DNA from: Diplonema papillatum
Lineage: Eukaryota; Euglenozoa; Diplonemea; Diplonemida; Diplonemidae
NCBI GenBank assembly: GCA_030068145.1
Contig: JAPJBO010000532.1
Location: 62,001 to 126,000 of the forward strand
DNA: 64,000 nt
Direction: 5' to 3'
Made by a program: the position numbers and the translations under genes. A model generated the notes under the pieces. The model searched no databases. It saw nothing but the letters and a program-made list of their open reading frames with translations, and was not told where the DNA came from. Shown in pieces: positions 11,601 through 20,104 of this stretch. How positions within the stretch are numbered: position 1 is the stretch's first letter; each line of letters begins with the position of its first letter.

Positions 11601-13284
11601 AGTTACTGGGTGACTACTTATTCGATCGTAGTGTCGTCCTTCCGGCGCTTATACTCAATCGAATCATGCGGCTTCACGTGGTCGCTTTGACCATCTGTAG
11701 CGATGGCCTGCAATAGTTACTGGATGACTACTTATTCGATCGTAGTGTCGTCCTTCCGGCGCTTATACTCAATCGAATCATGCGGCTTCACGTGGTCGCT
11801 TTGACCATCTGTAGCGATGGCCTGCAATAGTTACTGGATGACTACTTATTCGATCGTAGTGTCGTCCTTCCGGCGCTTATACTCAATCGAATCATGCGGC
11901 TTCACGTGGTCGCTTTGACCATCTGTAGCGATGGCCTGCAATAGTTACTGGGTGACTACTTATTCGATCGTAGTGTCGTCCTTCCGGCGCTTATACTCAA
12001 TCGAATCATGCGGCTTCACGTGGTCGCTTTGACCATCTGTAGCGATGGCCTGCAATAGTTACTGGGTGACTACTTATTCGATCGTAGTGTCGTCCTTCCG
12101 GCGCTTATACTCAATCGAATCATGCGGCTTCACGTGGTCGCTTTGACCATCTGTAGCGATGGCCTGCAATAGTTACTGGGTGACTACTTATTCGATCGTA
12201 GTGTCGTCCTTCCGGCGCTTATACTCAATCGAATCATGCGGCTTCACGTGGTCGCTTTGACCATCTGTAGCGATGGCCTGCAATAGTTACTGGGTGACTA
12301 CTTATTCGATCGTAGTGTCGTCCTTCCGGCGCTTATACTCAATCGAATCATGCGGCTTCACGTGGTCGCTTTGACCATCTGTAGCGATGGCCTGCAATAG
12401 TTACTGGGTGACTACTTATTCGATCGTAGTGTCGTCCTTCCGGCGCTTATACTCAATCGAATCATGCGGCTTCACGTGGTCGCTTTGACCATCTGTAGCG
12501 ATGGCCTGCAATAGTTACTGGGTGACTACTTATTCGATCGTAGTGTCGTCCTTCCGGCGCTTATACTCAATCGAATCATGCGGCTTCACGTGGTCGCTTT
12601 GACCATCTGTAGCGATGGCCTGCAATAGTTACTGGGTGACTACTTATTCGATCGTAGTGTCGTCCTTCCGGCGCTTATACTCAATCGAATCATGCGGCTT
12701 CACGTGGTCGCTTTGACCATCTGTAGCGATGGCCTGCAATAGTTACTGGGTGACTACTTATTCGATCGTAGTGTCGTCCTTCCGGCGCTTATACTCAATC
12801 GAATCATGCGGCTTCACGTGGTCGCTTTGACCATCTGTAGCGATGGCCTGCAATAGTTACTGGGTGACTACTTATTCGATCGTAGTGTCGTCCTTCCGGC
12901 GCTTATACTCAATCGAATCATGCGGCTTCACGTGGTCGCTTTGACCATCTGTAGCGATGGCCTGCAATAGTTACTGGGTGACTACTTATTCGATCGTAGT
13001 GTCGTCCTTCCGGCGCTTATACTCAATCGAATCATGCGGCTTCACGTGGTCGCTTTGACCATCTGTAGCGATGGCCTGCAATAGTTACTGGGTGACTACT
13101 TATTCGATCGTAGTGTCGTCCTTCCGGCGCTTATACTCAATCGAATCATGCGGCTTCACGTGGTCGCTTTGACCATCTGTAGCGATGGCCTGCAATAGTT
13201 ACTGGGTGACTACTTATTCGATCGTAGTGTCGTCCTTCCGGCGCTTATACTCAATCGAATCATGCGTCTTCACGTGGTCGCTTT
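8611..13284. repeat. 114-bp satellite, 41 units
   Basis: Units start with GACCATCTGTAGCGATGGCC. Starts at 8611, 8725 and 8839 give a period of 114, and 4,674 bp is exactly 41 units. Each unit holds CACGTG, TTCGATCGTA and TCAATCGAATCATGCG. Variation is limited to single bases: TGGGTGAC or TGGATGAC, GTAGTG or GTATTG, and one AAATAG. The first and last units share CATGCGTCTT where internal units have CATGCGGCTT. All frames are closed, so it does not encode protein. A centromeric or heterochromatic role is possible but nothing here shows it. Confidence 0.97.
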
Positions 13285-13317
13285 GAGACAGCCACGCAAC
13301 ACTCCCTTTGCGCTAGC

Positions 13318-13669
13318 ACAGCCTAGGACATTTAGGAGCATCACAGACCTGCTATTGGCTCGCTCTTCCGCGCGCTATAAGTCGCGCGCAGTCCCCTTAA
13401 GAAGTAGTGCGCGTCTCGGGTAAGCAGCAAGCCGCCGATGCCAAAAGACACCCCCTACAACGACACGCCCACCTATTTAAGGGTCGAGATCTCGTTCGTT
13501 AACGGAATCAACCTGACAAATCACTCCACCAACCAGGAGCGGCCATGCACCACCACACAATTCATCGAGAAAGAGCTCTCAATCTGTCAATCCTTGAGAT
13601 CGTCCTGACCTAGTGAAATTCCCCGTGTTGAGTCAAATTAAGCCGCATACTCCACGCCTGGTGGTGTCA

Positions 13670-13702
<33 letters not shown>

Positions 13703-13800
13703 ATGTACTCCCCCCTGAACCCATAATCTTTGATTTCTCGTTCGGGGAGTGCCGTGGGAGCCTCGTCAGCGAAGGGTGAGTGTCGGTGTCTTCGGATAGT
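13318..13800 (-). rRNA. 18S rRNA fragment (internal)
   Basis: The reverse complement carries universal small-subunit blocks: AAACTTAAAGGAATTGACGG, TTAATTTGACTCAACACGGG, GTGGTGCATGGCCGCTCC, TTGGTGGAGTGATTTGTC and CTCCTAAATGTCCTAGGCTG. Order and spacing fit the 3' half of eukaryotic 18S. Variable helices are shorter or different from animals and fungi. Both rRNA ends are missing: the left end runs into the satellite and the right end into Mog1-flank repeats. It is therefore an orphan fragment, not a working rDNA unit. Confidence 0.9.
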
Positions 13801-13814
13801 GTCCGCCTTGCTGA

Positions 13815-14820
13815 GACAACCGTTCGAGAAGTCTGATGCTGGCGACCGAACAGAGGCAAGGGAGGCGAGGCTAGGGAGCCACAGCTTCAGAGGGTTCCCT
13901 GATGTAAGTCTGTGGTCCGTTGACATCGAAACAACTAGCTCGTCGAGAAAAGTCTGGAGACTGGAGGCAGCTCCACTTGAACGGCCAAACAGACCAGACA
14001 ATACGGAGTGCAGAAACTCCCGAACAGAGGCAGCAAAATACAAGTTGGCATAACAATTGCATCAGATGCACGGCTAGAATTGCCCGCTCCGGTTGACTAC
14101 TGGGCTACTAGCTGACACCCGCAGCAACCGGATTCCGCATGCGGCATAGGCTCGGGATGGTCTCTCCGAGGAACGAGGCGTCCGTGGGGATGCCCTGCGC
14201 CGCCGCCGTCTTGATCGAGAGCAGTCCCCGCGGGTACGAAGGGTCGAGCAGCATACGGGCCAAGATGCTTCAGAGGGTTCCCCTGTGTTGTTGTCCTCCC
14301 CGCGAGCAAGCCTGTCGTTGACTGTCTGAAGAGCTGACATCAAGACAACTGCCCAGACTACCGAATAGAGGCAAAGAAAGCAAGAGAGCCACAGCTTCAG
14401 AGGGTTCCCTGATGTAAGTCTGTGGTCCGTTGACATCGAGTCTGGAGACTGGAGGCAGCACCACTCGACCTGCCAAACAGACCAGACAAGACGGAGTGCA
14501 GAAACTCCCGAACAGAGGCACGGGTCGCGAAGCTTCAGAGGGTTTCCTTGTTGTCGTCCTCCCCGCGAGCAAGCCTGTTGTTGACTAGTGGCAAGGGTCG
14601 AGATGCTTCAGAGGGTTCCCCTGTTGTTGTCCTCCCTTATCGTTGACTGTCTGAAGAGCTCACATCGAGACAACTGCCCAGACTACCGAACAGAGGCGAA
14701 GGAGGCAAGGGAGCCACAGCTTCAAAGGTTCCCTGTTGTTCTGTCTTATGCTCTCCGCGTTGCGTGTGAGTCTGTGGTTCGTTGACATCGAAACAACTCG
14801 GCTGGAGGCAGCTCCACTCT
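13815..14820 (-). repeat. Repeats built from the Mog1 3' end
   Basis: Variants of ACCGAACAGAGGCAAGG and AGCTTCAGAGGGTTCCC recur at about 13850, 13885, 14270, 14360, 14395, 14510, 14600 and 14690. The intact Mog1 C-terminus (14819-14855) has ACCGAACAGACCGGGGTCC and AAGCTTCAGAGAGG. The repeat units thus look like diverged copies of the last codons of Mog1 plus flank. Confidence 0.7.
14127..14266 (-). CDS. Candidate internal exon
   Basis: An open stretch reading ILARMLLDPSYPRGLLSIKT then AAQGIPTDASFLGETIPSLC is bounded by a possible acceptor (CTGAAG|C) and a possible donor (CGG|GTGTCA). Composition is protein-like and GC-rich, like the accepted exons. No family is recognised and no partner exon was found. 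Confidence 0.3.
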
Positions 14821-15361
14821 AACTACCGAACAGACCGGGGTCCAGAAGCTTCAGAGAGGTGACGACGGGCTGGAATACGGACTGGGTGGCGACAGGAGCG
14901 GCCGCGTCCGACGACTCTGCGCTGACGACGCTCGGCGTGTTGATGGTCAGCAGCAGGTCCGCCGAGGCAGGCGGCGGTAGCCGCACGACGGCCAGCTCGA
15001 TGGTGACTACGTTCTTCGCGGTTTCGTTGAACTTCGACGCCACCTGCTCGCCCTTCAGGTAGGCCTTCGTCACCGCCTGCGGAAAGTTGGGCAGGTCCAG
15101 CCTCCCGCACTCCAGCACTCTCGCGTCCGCCGGAGTGCACCCGTTTGCCTTGGCCAGCTCGTTGAAGTGATACCTGGCCGACTCTTCGTGAGACTGCTCC
15201 ACGGGCTCGAGAATCTCGAGGATGATGCTCCGGTTCGTGTCCATGTCGGCCCAAACCTCTTGGTGGTCCGGCACCTGTCGAAAGTCGCTCGTGTCGACGA
15301 ACGACGCCGGGATCGACATCTCCATCGCCCCGCCGTACATGGGCTTCGTTGAGAAGCTCAT
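14819..15361 (-). CDS. MOG1: Ran guanine nucleotide release factor Mog1
   Basis: A 180-residue intact single-exon reading frame. Mog1 binds the GTPase Ran, promotes nucleotide release and acts in nuclear transport. Family signatures are in order: MYGGAMEMSIPASFVDTSDF (residues 8-27), RQVPDHQEVW (28-37), SIILEILEPVEQS (45-57), YHFNELAKANG, a central VVTIELAVVRL strand, and a C-terminus ending LLDPGLFGS, matching the family's hydrophobic D-x-x-LF ending. Length fits the family (about 185-220). The ATG is chosen because the family start aligns there. The upstream 60 bases are T/C-poor on the sense strand, but AG sites (AACTCAG, AACACAG) lie 30-50 bases before the start. Three truncated copies of the 5' part follow upstream. 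Confidence 0.93.
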   Translation of the reverse strand: MSFSTKPMYGGAMEMSIPASFVDTSDFRQVPDHQEVWADMDTNRSIILEILEPVEQSHEESARYHFNELAKANGCTPADARVLECGRLDLPNFPQAVTKAYLKGEQVASKFNETAKNVVTIELAVVRLPPPASADLLLTINTPSVVSAESSDAAAPVATQSVFQPVVTSLKLLDPGLFGS

Positions 15362-15435
15362 CCTCCTCTTCGCCTTTTTTTACTGACCTGCTGTGTTTCA
15401 ACTTTTTCTTCTGAGTTTTCATTAGTAAAGAAGGA

Positions 15436-15562
15436 GGGGTGGGGGTCTTTTAGTGTAAGTTCGCTGAGAGTTCCGGGGGTTTAGAGTCTCCGGGTGACAA
15501 CTGTCGAAATGGTTGCTTTAAGGTATCGTGTACTAGTATGCGTATCGTATCTGCGGTAGTCG
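15436..15562 (-). repeat. IT element, reference copy
   Basis: About 125 bp. On the minus strand it starts near ACCGCAGATACGATACGCAT and ends GCGAACTTACACTAAAAG. Further copies in the same orientation are at 15917-16043, 16398-16524, 17005-17120, 39425-39548, 39977-40095, 40189-40310, 40398-40515 and 40610-40730. End pieces are at 4331-4370, 30050-30125, 31116-31190, 41203-41260, 51007-51065 and 61693-61745. One opposite-strand copy is at 23330-23402. Confidence 0.85.
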
Positions 15563-16790
15563 AGAAGTTGGGCAGGTCCAGCCTCCCGCACTCCAGCACT
15601 CTCGCGTCCGCCGGAGTGCACCCGTTTGCCTTGGCCAGCTCGTTGAAGTGATACCTGGCCGACTCTTCGTGAGACTGCTCCACGGGCTCGAGAATCTCGA
15701 GGATGATGCTCCGGTTCGTGTCCATGTCGGCCCAAACCTCTTGGTGGTCCGGCACCTGTCGAAAGTCGCTCGTGTCGACGAACGACGCCGGGATCGACAT
15801 CTCCATCGCCCCGCCGTACATGGGCTTCGTTGAGAAGCTCATCCTCCTCTTCGCCTTTTTTTACTGACCTGCTGTGTTTCAACTTTTTCTTCTGAGTTTT
15901 CTTTAGTTAAGAAGGAGGGGTGGGGGTCTTTTAGTGTAAGTTCGCTGAGAGTTCCGGGGGTTTAGAGTCTCCGGGTGACAACTGTCGAAATGGTTGCTTT
16001 AAGGTATCGTGTACTAGTATGCGTATCGTATCTGCGGTAGTCGAGAAGTTGGGCAGGTCCAGCCTCCCGCACTCCAGCACTCTCGCGTCCGCCGGAGTGC
16101 ACCCGTTTGCCTTGGCCAGCTCGTTAAAGTGATACCTGGCCGACTCTTCGTGAGACTGCTCCACGGGCTCGAGAATCTCGAGGATGATGCTCCGGTTCGT
16201 GTCCATGTCGGCCCAAACCTCTTGGTGGTCCGGCACCTGTCGAAAGTCGCTCGTGTCGACGAACGACGCCGGGATCGACATCTCCATCGCCCCGCCGTAC
16301 ATGGGCTTCGTTGAGAAGCTCATCCTCCTCTTCGCCTTTTTTTACTGACCTGCTGTGTTTCAACTTTTTCTTCTGAGTTTTCTTTAGTTAAGAAGGAGGG
16401 GTGGGGGTCTTTTAGTGTAAGTTCGCTGAGAGTTCCGGGGGTTTAGAGTCTCCGGGTGACAACTGTCGAAATGGTTGCTTTAAGGTATCGTGTACTAGTA
16501 TGCGTATCGTATCTGCGGTAGTCGAGAAGTTGGGCAGGTCCAGCCTCCCGCACTCCAGCACTCTCGCGTCCGCCGGAGTGCACCCGTTTGCCTTGGCCAG
16601 CTCGTTGAAGTGATACCTGGCCGACTCTTCGTGAGACTGCTCCACGGGCTCAAGAATCTCGAGGATGATGCTCCGGTTCGTGTCCATGTCGGCCCAAACC
16701 TCTTGGTGGTCCGGCAGCTGTCGAAAGACGCTCGTGTCGACGAACGACGCCGGGATCGACATCTCCATCGCCCCGCCGTACATGGGCTTC
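15436..16790 (-). pseudogene. Three 481-bp tandem partial copies of Mog1 plus flank
   Basis: Reading frames starting MSFSTKPMYGGAMEMSIPAS recur at 15842, 16323 and (starting at MYGGA) 16783, exactly 481 bp apart. Each keeps Mog1 codons 1-93 (to RLDLPNF) and then jumps into an IT element (GTAGTCGAGAAG junction). The third has substitutions (SVFRQLP) and lost its first codons' context. All lack the C-terminal half, so none can make Mog1. The two inner copies are almost identical, so the duplication is recent. Confidence 0.95.
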
Positions 16791-17004
16791 CTTCAGAAGC
16801 TCATCCTCCTCTTCCCTTTTTTTCGTAATAACAATTAATTGTAAACACGAAAGAGAACGCTGGCAGCGTGTTTGGGAGAAGTTTAGCCTACCGATCAAAT
16901 TCACTCACTATCACTCACTAACAGGCTAATCCTCCCCCGGCACGTACAAACAAAAACATGGCACTGACCTGCTGTTTTTCAACTTTTCTGAGTAAAGGAG
17001 TGGG

Positions 17005-17120
17005 GGTCTTTTAGAGTGTAAGTTCGCTTCGAGATCCGGGGCCCTAAGCCTCCAGGTGTCCATTGTCCAAAAGGTTCTTTTAAGGTATCAAATACTAGTA
17101 TGCGCGGTAGTGGCAGTACG
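17005..17120 (-). repeat. IT element copy
   Basis: TTAGAGTGTAAGTTCGCTTC to GTAGTGGCAGTACGTG. It lies upstream of the Mog1 copies with no exon beside it. Confidence 0.8.
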
Positions 17121-17164
17121 TGTGCCTGTCTTTTGCTAAATTCGGACGGCGTTTGCGCCCAGGA

Positions 17165-17815
17165 CTCTGGCACAGGGTTGACAGTGCTTTTCCCCGTGCC
17201 CTTTTTAGGTTGGTAATTTTGATCAACACCAAAACGCGTTGGCGGTATCTGCTCATTTGTCCTCCTGACACATTTAGACGCAAGGTGGACGCCAGTGTCA
17301 TGAGTGTCTGCAGACAGGACAGGGAGATGCAAGAACGTACTTGGAGCAGCGTGTGCTCAGTACCAGAGCGTCCTACACGGGCACAATGTTCTGGCACAGG
17401 GTTGACAGTGCTTTTCCCCGTGCCCTTTTTAGGTTGGTAATTTTGATCAACACCAAAACGCGTTGGCGGTATCTGCTCATTTGTCCTCCTGACACATTTA
17501 GACGCAAGGTGGACGCCAGTGTCATGAGTGTCTGCAGACAGGACAGGGAGATGCAAGAACGTACTTGGAGCAGCGTGTGCTCAGTACCAGAGCGTCCTAC
17601 ACGGGCACAATGTTTCGGGCTTTCAGGTCACGGCCACACAAGGCACCATCATCAGCGCAGAACCTAAGTGTCTGCAGACAGGACAGGGATGCAAGAACGT
17701 ACTTGGAGCAGCGTGTGCTCAGTACCATTTCCTATATGTGCATTGTTTCGGGCTTTCAGGTCACGGCCACGCATGGCGGACAATCATCAGCGCGGAACCT
17801 GTCTAGCAGCGTCTG
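17165..17815. repeat. 224-bp tandem duplication and repeat D copies
   Basis: 17165-17388 is repeated at 17389-17612 (offset 224). Both contain TGCAAGAACGTACTTGGAGC, the mark of repeat D. Two further repeat D pieces follow to 17815, with ATCATCAGCGC and GTCTGCAGAC motifs. Other repeat D copies are at 35180-35400 and 57065-57290. Confidence 0.8.
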
Positions 17816-18190
17816 CAGACAAGGCATTTGCGAGGTCGCGGTGACAAAGAGGAGAAAAGCTAACGAGTCACTGGAAAATTACGGGCAACAGCGGGTTCAG
17901 GCTAGTGGCTGTAACGTTAGACCAGGTGTGTAGGATGACTGCTGGGTGTGTAGATGCTTGGTTATTGGCGCGCTCCCGGATCGCAGCGTTTGACGTCGGC
18001 GTGCAAATCTGCCTATCTGAAAAGATAGGCCGCCGGTGAACCCAACACGGGAGGCGGCAAAAAGACAATCCAGCCCACTTCTCTTCGGGGGTGACCATCA
18101 GAGTTACTTGGAGGGGGGGAGTCGAATACAAGCCGTACCTCTTGTATTCGGCGTGCCGATCCTGCAATTTTCCCGAGAGTTGTTGAGTTG
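17815..18190. other. Gene-free stretch with two adjacent stem-loops
   Basis: At 18010-18057, GCCTATCT-GAAA-AGATAGGC forms a perfect 8-bp stem with a GAAA tetraloop. It is followed at once by GCCGCC ... GGCGGC around about 18 bases. I do not recognise a known RNA. Confidence 0.5.
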
Positions 18191-18370
18191 CAGCTCTTGA
18201 CAAAGATAGATGGAAAAAAGAAGGTGTTTTTATTCTTCGCTTTTTCTCACGAACGGGGGGGGGTCGGTCCTGCTTTTGGCTTTGTAGGTTCTCCCGACTC
18301 CCCTATTCGTGGTCAGCACAAACTCACGAGGTCTAGTCAACTATTCCCTGCAGTATTGGCATACTTTCAA
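18190..18370. repeat. Dispersed repeat C, copy 1
   Basis: AGTTGCAGCTCTTGACAAAG, GATGGAAAAAAGAAGGTG and GAGGTCTAGTCAACTATTCC. Copies are at 19105-19360 and 19912-20095; a diverged copy is at 61955-62050. Two copies end exactly where the EGF-protein exon C and its broken copy begin. Confidence 0.8.
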
Positions 18371-18830
18371 AAACAAATAGAAGAAAGTACCGCAAACCCG
18401 GAACCCGCGGGAACCCCCTTCTTCTTGGAAGACGCACGTAGTTTGTGGTCCCCGGGTCTACTTTTCACGGTTCTCTTCATCGGAGCTGAACGCGAGCACA
18501 AATTCGCCGAAAAAGGTCTGCTACCCGGGCCAGCAAAGAATTGTCACCAACCAGCGGGTCGATTCCCGTCCTTTCCCTTGAAAACCTGTGGGTTCCACGC
18601 CCGGTGCCCCGCATCTGGTAAAGACCCACGAACCACGCACATAAGTTTTGGTCCCCGGGTTCTCTTCATCGGAGCTCATCGCGATCAGAAAACCGTCGAA
18701 AAAGGTCTGTTATGCGGACCAAGAAAAAATCCAACTTTTTTCCAGATTCCCAAAGTGCCTATTCTATGCAAGGTACCTCCTGTATTCGACCCCCCCAGTA
18801 ACCTTCTCTTAAAGTGAAAAGTTCACTTGA
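18371..18830. other. Internal duplication, no gene
   Basis: Two related pieces around GTCCCCGGGT ... TCTTCATCGGAGCT ... AAAAAGGTCTG occur at about 18450-18520 and 18650-18715. A plus-strand open frame crosses both but looks like chance. I see no gene. Confidence 0.5.
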
Positions 18831-19360
18831 GAATCCCTGCTTCAAAATCTCGGCGTACATCTGTTACCTGCAGCAGCAGCTCTTGGCTTCCGGCGAGATC
18901 TTGCTGCTACAAAACTGACAAGGCTGGACAGAAACGTGCGCTAACCTTGCGTGCACTTGTACCGGACGTTTCCGTCGACCGTCTCCTGTGCAGTGTAGGA
19001 GATGATAGCAAGATAGCACGTAGCTGCCAGGCGCCATTATTTGCTCGCTTCGCTCTTATTGGCTTCCTTTGTTTGTGCGCACTGACGGCACACAGGAATA
19101 GTTGAGTTGCAGCTCTTGACAAAGGTAGAGAGAGAGAGAGACGAGTTAGAGTGCAGGGACCATCTCTCCGGGGAGTTTCCGGTCTCCTCACTTCTCTTCG
19201 ATACGAGATAGATGGAAAAAAGAAGGTGCTTTTATTCTTCGCTTTTTCTCACGAACGGGGGGGTCTGTCCTGCGTTTGGCTTTGTAGGTTCTTCCCGTCG
19301 TAGTTAGCACAAACTCAAGAGGCCTAGTCAACTATTCCCTGCAGTATTAGCATACTTTCA

Positions 19361-19665
19361 AAAAAGAAACGCATACGAACTCCTCGGCGGCGCACGCGTC
19401 GCAAACGTCGAGCGCCGGGGGCCCGGCGACGACCGGGAACGCCGACGGGAGGTGCGGGCACGCGGACTGCACGCCCGGGTACAGCTGCCGCAGGACAGCG
19501 CACGTGACGGCTTCGCGGCACCGCGGCCCGCCCCACCCCACGTCGCACGCGCAGTTGCCGGACGGCGAGCACCGGCCCCTGCCCGCGCACTGCGAGTCGT
19601 CGCAGCGGGCGGCGCAGCCGGCGCCGCAGCGGCCGGCCGCGCACTCGCACGCGACCCGCACCTAG
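19361..19665 (-). pseudogene. Broken copy of the 3' end of EGF-protein exon C
   Basis: About 300 bp nearly identical to 20105-20395, covering the EGF-like codons and the donor GTTC|GTATGC, with its own repeat C flank. The copy starts abruptly in the middle of the cysteine-rich region, so it lacks all upstream coding sequence. Confidence 0.92.
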
Positions 19666-20104
19666 ATTCTTGAGACAAGTCGAAGAGCCCTTCTGGCTTC
19701 CGGCGAGATCTTGCTGGTACAAAACTGACAAGGCTGGTCAGAAACGTGCGCTAACCTTGCGTGCACTTGTACCGGACGTTTCCGTCGACCGTCTCCTGTG
19801 CAGTGTAGGAGATGATAGCAAGATAGCACGCAGCTGCCAGGCGCCAATATTTGCTCGCTTCGCTCTTATTGGCTTCCTTTGTTTGTGCGCTCTGACGGCA
19901 CACAGCGTTGCAGCTCTTGACAAAGATAGATGGAAAAAAGAAGGTGCTTATATTCTTCGCTTTTTCTCACGAACGGGGGGGTCTGTCCTGCGTTCGACTT
20001 TGTAGGTTCTTCCCGATTCCCCAATTCGTGGTTAGCACAAACTGAAGAGGCCTAGTCAACTATTCCCTGCAGTAATAGCATACTTTCAAAAAAGAAACGC
20101 ATAC

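Noticed and set aside
8611..13284. CRISPR-like regular array
   Set aside because: There are no variable spacers; the whole 114-bp unit repeats, in a eukaryotic setting. It is a satellite.
18540..18570. tRNA T-arm-like CCAGCGGGTCGATTCCCGTC
   Set aside because: One loop base short, and no acceptor, D or anticodon arm could be built around it. No tRNA gene was found in the window.
18188..18817. 209-codon plus-strand frame with an internal duplication
   Set aside because: The duplicated words reflect DNA repeats, and the first third is repeat C, which is non-coding elsewhere.
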